The notes below the pieces were generated by a model. It was not told the origin of the DNA. It did no database searches and worked only from the letters and a program-made list of their open reading frames with translations. The position numbers were made by a program, and so were the translations under genes. DNA of 64,000 bases from Brevundimonas nasdae (GTDB lineage Bacteria > Pseudomonadota > Alphaproteobacteria > Caulobacterales > Caulobacteraceae): assembly GCF_016654005.1 (NCBI RefSeq), contig NZ_JAEPWN010000001.1:124001-188000 (forward strand), read 5' to 3'. Shown here in pieces: positions 35,102-41,944 of the stretch. Positions within the stretch are counted from its first letter, which is position 1, and every line of letters begins with the position of its first letter.

Positions 35102-35899
35102 TGGAATATCCTTGGTAATATCGTGGCGGGCCGATGGGGCCTGCGGCTAAGTCAAAGGCGGTTAGTCGAAAGGTGTCCCGCGAAGGCATAAAGATAGCCC
35201 TCGCTCATGCGTCTGTTTCCGCCGTTGTTAAACGGATGGCATGGCCCCACGGCCCGCTAGGAATGACATGGGCCGCCAACAGGGACTGAGGCTCTACGGC
35301 TCGTCAGTCTCAGAGGGCAGATGCAGGGCGGCTGGGTGTATTATCCCAAGGCGTAAGCCCTAATAGGTGTTCTTAGATTGGAGGATTAGAAGGGAGGAAC
35401 TCTGGCCCCCCTTACCCCCCACAGATCAGTCTGTTTGGCGTAAGGAAAGCAGAGCCTCGACGGTCAATCCCAAGGTGTTCTTGAGTTGTCGGATCGTCGG
35501 GATGGCCTCTGGTGATCGCGGCCTTGCGGCCCCCCTTTGCGATCATAGCCGTAGCGTAGGCTCCCCGCCTAAGGCGGACGTTATGTTGTGCCCGAGGGTA
35601 TCGTTTCAGGACCGGCCGAGCCGGTGCGATGTTCCCTTGTGCTTGAGGGTATCGAAACTCGTCCCGATTGATTTCATTGGCTTTTCCCGGATGGCGCGCC
35701 GGTCGAAAATATCCTGCCGGTCCTCAGGTCCAGGCGTCACGCGGTCCCGCTGGGAGAGCCAGAATGTCGCATCCCGTTATTCGCCGCAGAGAAGCCCGAG
35801 GAGCGCCGGGAAGGCGTCGGCGCCCCCAAGGTCGAGCGGGCTAGAGAAGGTCGTGAGCGGGCCGGAAAACGGGCCTAGCGTGGCCGCTGCGACCCCGGC
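35102..35899. other. Gene-free stretch with direct repeats and gene fragments
   Basis: No frame here has a credible start and coding pattern. On the minus strand about 30 codons near 35440-35530 read EAIPTIRQLKNTLGLTVEAL and stop in a way that resembles the end of an XRE-type regulator; no start is present. On the plus strand, 35668-35877 is open without a start and ends in an Arg/Glu-rich tail. Both could be decayed genes. The direct repeats at 35586 and 35637 lie inside. Confidence 0.4.
35586..35654. repeat. Pair of 18-bp direct repeats flanking a dyad
   Basis: TTGTGCCCGAGGGTATCG (35586-35603) and TTGTGCTTGAGGGTATCG (35637-35654) match at 16 of 18 positions with a 51-bp period. A perfect dyad ACCGGC-CGA-GCCGGT (35611-35625) lies between them. 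The arrangement resembles binding sites for a regulator, excisionase or replication protein. Confidence 0.5.
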
Positions 35900-36481
35900 C
35901 TACGCCGCCGCTGCCGAGTAGCGTTTCACCGTGGCGGGGGAGAGGGCGAAGTGCCGGGCGGTCTGGGCGATGCTGGCCCCGTTCTCCTTGCGCCATGCGA
36001 CCACGGCGGCGGCGTCCTGAGCCATCGGGCGGCCAAGGCTTTCCTTCCCCCTGTGCGTCCTGCCGGTGGCCTCCAGAGCGGCCCTAGCGGCGGCGCGGCC
36101 TGCCTGTGTCCGCTCCTTGATCCGCTGGCGCTCCATGTCTGCGACTTGGGCCAGAACGGCGAGGATCAACTCCCCGACGCCGCGACCAATGGGGCCGAGG
36201 CCGTGAACGTCCACGGTGACGCCCTTGTCGATAAGGAGGCGAACGGTGGCCTGAACGTCCAAAGCGTCCCGGCCGAGGCGGTCAACCGCATAGACATGAA
36301 CGGTGTCGCCAGACCGAACCTTGCTTAGCAGGTCAGCGAAGCCCGGCCGCTTAACCGCCAGCGTCCCGCCGCTTACGCCTTCGTCGCTGAACTCTTGATC
36401 GAAGTCCCCGCCAAGGGCGAGGCGCTGGCTCTCAATGCTCTGATCCCCGGTGCTGACGCGGTAGTAGGCGATGCGGTGCAT
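35900..36481 (-). CDS. Serine resolvase/invertase
   Basis: A 193-residue small serine recombinase: catalytic Ser10 in YYRVSTGDQ, DEGVSGGTLAVKRPGF, VYAVDRLGRDALD, the E-helix LAQVADMERQRIKERTQAGRAAA, and a C-terminal HTH (GASIAQTARHFALSPATVKRY). It resolves cointegrates or inverts DNA at res sites. A set of four decamer repeats lies directly upstream of its start, one of them 5 bp before ATG 36481, so it probably represses itself. Confidence 0.92.
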   Translation of the reverse strand: MHRIAYYRVSTGDQSIESQRLALGGDFDQEFSDEGVSGGTLAVKRPGFADLLSKVRSGDTVHVYAVDRLGRDALDVQATVRLLIDKGVTVDVHGLGPIGRGVGELILAVLAQVADMERQRIKERTQAGRAAARAALEATGRTHRGKESLGRPMAQDAAAVVAWRKENGASIAQTARHFALSPATVKRYSAAAA

Positions 36482-36485
36482 GACT

Positions 36486-36588
36486 GGCTCATAAGTTAGG
36501 TGACGCTACAAGCTGGCTCATAAGCCCGGCTCAATGCGGCGTCAATATATCTTATGAGCCATAGCGCATAACCTACAACTTGTGAGCC
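36486..36588. promoter_or_regulatory. res-like site for the resolvase
   Basis: Four copies of the decamer GGCTCAYAAG occur: direct at 36486-36495 and 36515-36524, and inverted at 36551-36560 (CTTATGAGCC) and 36579-36588 (CTTGTGAGCC). The two half-sites are near mirror images of each other, including the sequence between decamers. The position immediately upstream of the resolvase gene is where res and the resolvase promoter normally are. Confidence 0.75.
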
Positions 36589-36746
36589 TGTCGTTTCTGG
36601 CGGCGTCGCTGGCGATATGGCGGCGGCAGGCAATGCCTTGGTGGCATGATGATTTGCGGCCAGCCCGGAGGGGATACCGGGGGAGCCGATGCCTTTTAGG
36701 ATCGGAGGTCTACCCTCGCATAGCTAAGCCGAATTTCGGCCGGGGG

Positions 36747-37325
36747 TTACTGTGAAAGCGCTTGGGTCAAGGGGCCGAGAAACGGCGCAAGAATGGTCAT
36801 GTGATTGGCAGCGTTTGCGATTAGCCGCTGATAGGCTTGCCCTTTCCCTTCCGCGCTATTGCTCGCCTCTATGGCTTTTAAGGCTTCAAGGAGGGTCGCG
36901 CGCTCAGCCTCGTCCTCCACCCCTTGCTCAATGGCGGACGCGACCTGGGCAAATATCGACGTGGTGCTGACGGTGTTTGTTGAGTTGTCCGTTGAGTGCA
37001 AGTTAACACGCGCATTGCTTCCCGACACATTGATGTAGTGCCCGCCCGTGTGCCGGGCAAACGATCCCTTACGAAACACCTTGAGGCTATAATGCGGCGG
37101 GATAGGACCTAAGCCGTCAGAATAAACGGCATCCCGTATAATGAAGACTTCCTCTTTTCCACTTGGAAGAAGCCGCCGAACTTCGTCCCCAGCCTCCACA
37201 TCGACAGATGCATCAGGAACTTGTATTTCATTGGCGCTGATGATGCCGGTGGTCGAACAGCGAAGCGTGCCGTCTGGGGCTACGATGTCGATAGGCGTTT
37301 TTGGGAAATGGTCGAAAATGGTCAT
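36747..37325 (-). CDS. Hypothetical cargo protein
   Basis: About 192 residues from ATG 37325 (MTIFDHFPKTPIDIVAPDG...; the frame opens at 37436 without a better start). The N-terminal half is beta-rich and ends with GHYINVSGSNARVNLHSTDNSTN; the C-terminal half is helical with a hydrophobic final helix (NAANHMTILAPFLGPLTQAL). I do not recognise a family. It is divergent from the membrane-anchored protein at 37453 with a 127-bp shared upstream region, suggesting a functional pair. Confidence 0.6.
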   Translation of the reverse strand: MTIFDHFPKTPIDIVAPDGTLRCSTTGIISANEIQVPDASVDVEAGDEVRRLLPSGKEEVFIIRDAVYSDGLGPIPPHYSLKVFRKGSFARHTGGHYINVSGSNARVNLHSTDNSTNTVSTTSIFAQVASAIEQGVEDEAERATLLEALKAIEASNSAEGKGQAYQRLIANAANHMTILAPFLGPLTQALSQ

Positions 37326-37452
37326 AGCAGCCTCGCAATCGCTGCAAGGAACATAGACAGAACATTCAACCTTGTCACTCTCCCGCATTATCCTTGGAAA
37401 CGCGAGCTTAACCACTAGGCCGCGAGTTAGGGGCACAGATTAGGAGAGTGTT

Positions 37453-38193
37453 GTGCTGGGCTGGATCATTGGTGGCGTTATCGTTTGGGCAATCGTTTGG
37501 TGGGTCATGGGCCAAGCCAAACGGCAAAAGCAGCGCGCAGCCTCCATTCAGATGTTCGATGATGATGCGAGAGCCCAACTTACCGCCGCACAGCGTGAAC
37601 TGAGTGCTGGCGAATTCAATGCTTTGCTGAACGAACTGGCTGCAACCACCGCCGTATCGCACCGAATGCTTCAACAGGGCATGAGCCCGATGATTGTGCA
37701 GGCCGCTGGATCGTCGGACGCGCGGAAGCGGATCAGGGCGGCGTTGGACGCGCGGCGGGCCAGAGAGGGCGCTGCTCTGGGCGCTGCGAAGAAGGCTGGG
37801 ATCGAGACGGGCGATGACGGCTATCTAAAACCTGACATGCTTATGGCAGCTAAAGGATACGCCGCCGTTCAATCTACACGCATGGCCAAGCCTTACTTAG
37901 AGCCGACACAGTTGCGTTTGGACGCCACAACGATAATCGACCAAGCCCTTGATAGCCGAGCGACTGAGCAGCAACGCATGTCCGCTCGCTGGGGCGTTGT
38001 ATATGCTTTGGGGGATGGCTCAGACATCTATCTCGCAGGGCTTCAAGCTTACGACGAGGCGGTCAAGGCGAGCCCCAATCCGCCGTCAACTGATCGCTAT
38101 GAAGCGGCCGCGCTCGCGCACCTCACTATGGTGCTGGCTCAGTATCCCGAGGAGTTTTCACGATACGTTGGCTTTGAACTCAACCAAGCATGA
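37453..38193 (+). CDS. Hypothetical membrane-anchored cargo protein
   Basis: The 246-residue product begins with one hydrophobic helix (LGWIIGGVIVWAIVWWVMG) followed by a basic stretch, so the rest (Ala-rich, helical) should face the cytoplasm. GTG 37453 has AGGAG upstream. It is close to the downstream att repeat, where islands usually carry cargo. No family recognised. Confidence 0.6.
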   Translation: MLGWIIGGVIVWAIVWWVMGQAKRQKQRAASIQMFDDDARAQLTAAQRELSAGEFNALLNELAATTAVSHRMLQQGMSPMIVQAAGSSDARKRIRAALDARRAREGAALGAAKKAGIETGDDGYLKPDMLMAAKGYAAVQSTRMAKPYLEPTQLRLDATTIIDQALDSRATEQQRMSARWGVVYALGDGSDIYLAGLQAYDEAVKASPNPPSTDRYEAAALAHLTMVLAQYPEEFSRYVGFELNQA

Positions 38194-38300
38194 TGGCCGC
38201 AGCCTGCTGCTACCTGCTTGGACCACCTTGAAAGCGCGCGGCAGACTGCTACACTTCCCCCTCAAACTTGTAGCAGTCACGGCCTGCTAAGTGATTGATT

Positions 38301-39935
38301 TTAAACGATGTGGCGGCAGTCCCTCTCTGTCCGCCACTTCAGTCCCTGAGTGGGCACTGCGTTTACGCCACCGCCCGATACCAACGCCTGAAGCAGCCGG
38401 GACTTCGATCCCATGATCCTGACTTCGCCGGTATCGACCTCGACGCGCTGAGCCAGCGCGCGCAGATGGTCGCGGCGATAGCCTCCCCCTTCGAGCCGGA
38501 TGCTCTGGCGGGCGTTCCTGGCGAATGTGCGCAGCATCTGCGGCGTCACCGCCTTCTGGCCTGAGTTCTGGAGCATGGCCTGCGCTCGTTCGGCGTCGGC
38601 CTTGGCCTGATCCCGGATCGCCTTGAGACCGTCGATGCGGTCTTTCAGCGCCGGGTCGTCCAGATCGGCCACACCCGCTTCGATGGCGTCATAGAGGCGC
38701 TTGAGCCGCAATTCCGATTCGGTGGCGCGCTTGTTGAGTTCGGCGATATGCTCGCGGCGGCGCTCGGCATGTTCTTCCCGCCGGTCGAGAACGGCGGCAA
38801 GGATGGTTTCCAGCCGCTCGGGCCGGAGAAGCTGGTTTTCAAGATGGCTGGCGACCAGATCGTCCAGCTTGTCCATCGGCACCGCCATGCCCTCGCAGGC
38901 GGTCGGTCCCTGCCGGGCTTTGATCGAGCAGGTGTAATAGCGATAGCGCCCGCCCTTGCCTGTGCGGATGGTCATAGCCCCGCCGCACTTGGCGCAATGG
39001 ATCAGGCCGGTCAGCATGGTGGGGCCGCTGATGACGGCGGCAGGCGTGACCTTGGGATTGCGGGCCTTAAGCAGCTTCTGCACGGTGTCGAACGTGTCAC
39101 GGTCGATGATCGGCGGGACGGGGACCATCACGATTTCACTGACCGGCTTCAATTCCTTGGTCTTGGTCCGCTTGTTGAACTCGTGCTCGCCCATATAGGT
39201 GCGGCGGGTCAGGATGCGGTGAACCTGGCCGATGCCCCAGCGGCCACCATCACGAGTGAAGATTCGTCGAGCATTCAGGTAGCTGACGATGTTCTTGACG
39301 CCCATCTGGCCGGTGGTGCCGTCGCCATGCAGGGCCAGCCGGTAGATCAGCCGCACCGTGTCGGCGTGCAGCGGGTCGATCTCCAGCTTCTTCTTGGTCT
39401 TCGCGCCGCGCTGCTCGGCGGCGACGGTGCGATAGCCGATAGGCGGAAGCGAGCCGTTCCAGAAGCCTTGCCGGGCATTCTCCTTCAAGGCCCGGATGAC
39501 GTGCTTGGCGTTTTCCTTGGACTGGTATTCATCGAACAGCGCCATGATCTGCCGCATCATGACGTGCATGGGGTCATCGCCCATTTCCTGCGTGATCGAA
39601 ACCAGCTTCACGCCGTTCTTCGCCAGCTTGCGGACATAGAACTCAAGCTCGAAGTGATCGCGGAAGAAGCGGCTGAACGAGTGGACCACGACGACATCGA
39701 AGGGTGCGGGCTTCGATATGCCCGCTTCGATCATGCGCTGGAACTCGGGGCGGCGGTCGTTGGTGGCCGATGCGCCCGGCTCCACGAAGGTCTCGATCAG
39801 TTGCAGGCCGCGCGCCTCGCAATAGGCTTCGCCCTGCCGCTTCTGGTCGGGAATGGAAACATCATGCTCGGCCTGCCGCGCCGTCGAGACACGCAGATAG
39901 AGGGCGGCGCGTAGCGACACGGTGGAAGCGGTCAT
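38301..39935 (-). CDS. Large serine recombinase whose 3' end crosses the att repeat
   Basis: The 544-residue protein has a resolvase domain (Ser17 in LYLRVSTARQ, HSFSRFFRD), a recombinase domain (about 165-275, GYRT...GVKNIVSYLNARRI), a zinc ribbon (CAKCGGAM ... C ... C) near 325-360 and a long coiled coil (400-480). The family typically ends in KWR-type sequence; here KWRTERD is encoded by the 18-bp att repeat and the last residues CRHIV by the neighbouring element. Its ATG overlaps the stop of the PIN toxin gene, an unusual coupling. Confidence 0.92.
   Translation of the reverse strand: MTASTVSLRAALYLRVSTARQAEHDVSIPDQKRQGEAYCEARGLQLIETFVEPGASATNDRRPEFQRMIEAGISKPAPFDVVVVHSFSRFFRDHFELEFYVRKLAKNGVKLVSITQEMGDDPMHVMMRQIMALFDEYQSKENAKHVIRALKENARQGFWNGSLPPIGYRTVAAEQRGAKTKKKLEIDPLHADTVRLIYRLALHGDGTTGQMGVKNIVSYLNARRIFTRDGGRWGIGQVHRILTRRTYMGEHEFNKRTKTKELKPVSEIVMVPVPPIIDRDTFDTVQKLLKARNPKVTPAAVISGPTMLTGLIHCAKCGGAMTIRTGKGGRYRYYTCSIKARQGPTACEGMAVPMDKLDDLVASHLENQLLRPERLETILAAVLDRREEHAERRREHIAELNKRATESELRLKRLYDAIEAGVADLDDPALKDRIDGLKAIRDQAKADAERAQAMLQNSGQKAVTPQMLRTFARNARQSIRLEGGGYRRDHLRALAQRVEVDTGEVRIMGSKSRLLQALVSGGGVNAVPTQGLKWRTERDCRHIV
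38320..38337 (+). repeat. attR-type repeat of the tRNA-Ser end
   Basis: An exact copy of the 18 bp at 31229-31246. It lies inside the 3' coding end of the serine recombinase gene on the opposite strand, so it is both the right end of the 7.1-kb element and part of that gene. Confidence 0.88.
38354..38370 (+). repeat. Left end of a 17-bp inverted repeat flanking the island
   Basis: GCACTGCGTTTACGCCA is found in inverted orientation with one mismatch at 49845-49861. This left copy lies within the 3' coding region of the serine recombinase. Confidence 0.55.
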
Positions 39936-40393
39936 GCCGGACCCCCTTGTGCGGCAGCCTCGTCAGGCGACAACACGGCGACACCGAATGGCAGGAAATG
40001 CTTCGTGTTGCGTGTGACAATGACGAGTTCATGCGCTGCGGCGGTCCCGGCAATCACGGCGTCCGCCATGCCGGGGTCGTGACCGGCCGCAAGCGCCTTT
40101 GCTTCCAGCCGCCCGCCGATTGCGGCGGCCTGCGCATCGAAGCCAATGATCTTGTCATCGTATGTGGAGACAAGGCCACTGAGCCATGCTTTCAGGCTCG
40201 CGGCCTTCGCCGTTGCCCCCTTGTGGTCGAGGAGCGCGATTCCCTTCTCGATCTCATGGATGGAGACGACCGACAGAAATAGCCGTCCATCGGCGTCCAT
40301 GCGGTCCAGCCAGGTGAGGAAGTCAGCGGATGCGTCCGACTTCGACGGGGCCAGCACGGAGACGACGTTGGTGTCGAGAAGGAAGCCGCTCAA
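39932..40393 (-). CDS. PIN-domain toxin (VapC/FitB-like)
   Basis: The 153-residue protein has the PIN acidic residues: Asp7 in LLDTNVVS, the Glu of SIHEIEKG, GMADAVIAG and TRNTKHF. PIN toxins cleave RNA, often tRNA. The start is TTG 40393, overlapping the antitoxin stop; its own stop overlaps the serine recombinase start (ATGA). The Phd-type antitoxin is encoded just upstream. It probably stabilises the island. Confidence 0.88.
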   Translation of the reverse strand: MSGFLLDTNVVSVLAPSKSDASADFLTWLDRMDADGRLFLSVVSIHEIEKGIALLDHKGATAKAASLKAWLSGLVSTYDDKIIGFDAQAAAIGGRLEAKALAAGHDPGMADAVIAGTAAAHELVIVTRNTKHFLPFGVAVLSPDEAAAQGGPA

Positions 40394-40638
40394 AGCTCGA
40401 CATCCCGCGATGGTTTGCGGTTGCGCGGGAACTCTCCGCCTGGGAACGTCCTGAGATAGCTGACAAGACCCGCCCGTTTGCGATCGAGCGCCTTGCGCGC
40501 GATCTCCGCCGCCTCGACCGAAACCAGGGCTGCAACGGGCTTGCCATGACGGGTGATGGTCACGATTTCTCCTTTGACGGCTTCATCAACGAGGCTGGAG
40601 AATCCAGCCTTGGCGTCTCTGAGGTTGATGGTCAGCAT
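40390..40638 (-). CDS. Phd/YefM-family antitoxin
   Basis: An 82-residue protein starting MLTINLRDAKAGFSSLVDEAVKGEIVTITRHGKPVAALVSVE, the standard Phd/YefM N-terminal DNA-binding fold, with a C-terminal part (RTFPGGEFPRNRKPSRDVEL) that would wrap the PIN toxin. The imperfect dyad-like CATATGTAGACATATGTG just upstream of its start (about 40650-40667) is a possible autoregulatory operator. Confidence 0.88.
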   Translation of the reverse strand: MLTINLRDAKAGFSSLVDEAVKGEIVTITRHGKPVAALVSVEAAEIARKALDRKRAGLVSYLRTFPGGEFPRNRKPSRDVEL

Positions 40639-40721
40639 GTCGCGCCTCCATATGTAGACATATGTGACTACATGTAATCCATTGAAGGGCGGATTTCAAC
40701 GCCGATTCGACGCCGGGAGCA

Positions 40722-40988
40722 TCAACCGCCGGGGCCGAATAACTCATCGAGCAGGTCGCCGAACCATCGCTCGAACACCTCGATCTCGGCTTCCGTGACG
40801 GGAACGGGATCGGGCCAGTCGTCGGTAACGGTCCATGTGGAGAGGTCGTGCTTGGGCGGTCTGCCGGGGAATGGCCACGGATAGCCCAGCAGTTCCTCAA
40901 GCTGTTCCGATGCCGTGGGCGGGCGTTTTGCGTGCCGGGATCGGGATGCCGCCACGGGCCTGTTGTCGTCCCTGCGATCAATAGTCAT
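40722..40988 (-). CDS. Small hypothetical protein of the island
   Basis: The 88-residue product is basic for about 25 residues and then acidic with many Trp and Pro (WPFPGRPPKHDLSTWTVTDDWPDPVPVTEAEIEVFERWFGDLLDELF). It overlaps the AlpA-like gene by 11 bp, so the two form one transcription unit. No family name is known to me. Confidence 0.6.
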   Translation of the reverse strand: MTIDRRDDNRPVAASRSRHAKRPPTASEQLEELLGYPWPFPGRPPKHDLSTWTVTDDWPDPVPVTEAEIEVFERWFGDLLDELFGPGG

Positions 40989-41205
40989 CGAGGAAGTCGA
41001 ACTCGTTGCGCGAGCGCTGCCGCCACCCGGCGGGATTGGCGATCCAGCGGTTGATCTCGGATTCGTGCCAGCCTGTGCCGTTGGCGCTGATTTTGAGTTG
41101 TGGCGGGAACGTGCCCTCGGCGATCTTGCGGTAGATGGTGGACTGCGAAAGCCCGGTGCGGGCGAGAACGGTTTTCAGACGGATAATACGGTCTGGTTGA
41201 CGCAT
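40978..41205 (-). CDS. AlpA-family DNA-binding regulator
   Basis: A 75-residue MerR-like winged HTH: IIRLKTVLARTGLSQSTIYRKIAEGTFPPQLKIS...WHESEINRWI, the usual AlpA/excisionase pattern. Such proteins act as transcription activators or recombination directionality factors in islands. ATG 41205 has GGAGGC upstream; the longer frame to 41436 is not family-like. It is divergent from the nuclease-like gene at 41379 with a 173-bp shared region. Confidence 0.85.
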   Translation of the reverse strand: MRQPDRIIRLKTVLARTGLSQSTIYRKIAEGTFPPQLKISANGTGWHESEINRWIANPAGWRQRSRNEFDFLDDY

Positions 41206-41378
41206 GGCGACGCTGCCTCCTGCTGGCTGTTTCTGATTGCGATTGAGCCAGACAGAAGAAGGAATTGCCTTTGTGCAATAGAGTTTTAGCTGTCGTCGTG
41301 CTACGGCGAAGAAACGGCGGTAAATAGGATGGGCATAGAATCCGAAACCTGACAGGCAAGCATGAAGGATGCACGGAA

Positions 41379-41882
41379 TTGGAGGAAATCGACTGGGCAG
41401 ACCGTGCGTTCTACGACGACGGAGAATGGGTGACATGGTCCGAAATCGATGAGCAACTGCGCTACAAGGAGTGGGGCGCGAAATACCCGAACGCGAAACG
41501 CTCGATCATTCCCTACTTTGAAGATTTGATTTCCCTTGCCGAGAGCTATCACCTCGAAACCGGGCTGCACCTCTCCGTCTATGGCGACATCGGCGAGCTA
41601 TTTGGCGCAATCACCTACGGCATCGAGTTGAACAAGACCTATGCGCAGGGTTCTGACGGCAGGCTCGGGAACGATCACGTCGAGATCAAGACCATAACCC
41701 CGTTCAAGACCAAAGACTTGGTTGTGGTGGATACGGCGCGGCATTTCAGCAAACTGCTCGTGGTCAAGATCAACGAGGAATTTCAGGTCGCCGGGCGGAT
41801 GATCGACCGCAAACTTTTGCCGAAGCGAACTGGCCGGTTCCTGCGCATCCGTTGGGACGATCTGCCTCCCGCGCAAAGGTGA
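41379..41882 (+). CDS. PD-(D/E)XK-like putative nuclease
   Basis: The 167-residue protein has GELFGAITYGIEL (Glu73), GSDGRLGNDHVEIK with Asp93 and Glu102-x-Lys104, and KTKDLVVVDTARHFSKLLVVKINEE. The order Glu, Asp, ExK with the GxDG turn fits a PD-(D/E)XK nuclease core, though I cannot name a family. Start TTG 41379 has GAAGGA upstream; no in-frame ATG is available. It is the only plus-strand gene before the relaxase and could be a restriction or mobility nuclease. Confidence 0.6.
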   Translation: MEEIDWADRAFYDDGEWVTWSEIDEQLRYKEWGAKYPNAKRSIIPYFEDLISLAESYHLETGLHLSVYGDIGELFGAITYGIELNKTYAQGSDGRLGNDHVEIKTITPFKTKDLVVVDTARHFSKLLVVKINEEFQVAGRMIDRKLLPKRTGRFLRIRWDDLPPAQR

Positions 41883-41944
41883 CGATAAGCTCGGACTTTC
41901 AGCTATCCCGCCGACATCAAATCAACGCTTCTGATGCCGCTGGT

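Larger units (their letters stand above)
31247..38337. mobile_element. Tyrosine-integrase element in tRNA-Ser (about 7.1 kb)
   Basis: The segment between the two 18-bp repeats contains an integrase at the tRNA-proximal end, a four-gene minus-strand operon of unknown proteins, a noncoding stretch with direct repeats, a serine resolvase with a res-like site, and two unknown cargo genes. No structural phage, relaxase or replication gene is seen, so it is a small genomic island or a satellite-like element whose mobility functions come from elsewhere. Confidence 0.75.

Noticed and set aside
35668..35877. A start-less plus-strand frame ending in an Arg/Glu-rich tail
   Set aside because: It reads like protein (including PVENILPVLRSRRH) but has no start codon within the frame; at best it is a gene remnant.
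35367..35921. A 184-codon plus-strand frame in the gene-free stretch
   Set aside because: The composition is Ser/Arg/Pro-rich with irregular codon use, it has no good ribosome site, and it runs into the antisense of the resolvase gene.
36728..36740. Dyad GCCGAA-T-TTCGGC after the 36747 gene as a terminator
   Set aside because: The stem is only six base pairs with no T-tract on the relevant strand.
37395..37425. A tRNA-like D-arm (GGCCTAGTGGTTAAGC on the minus strand)
   Set aside because: No acceptor, anticodon or T-arm can be formed around it, so it is a chance match.
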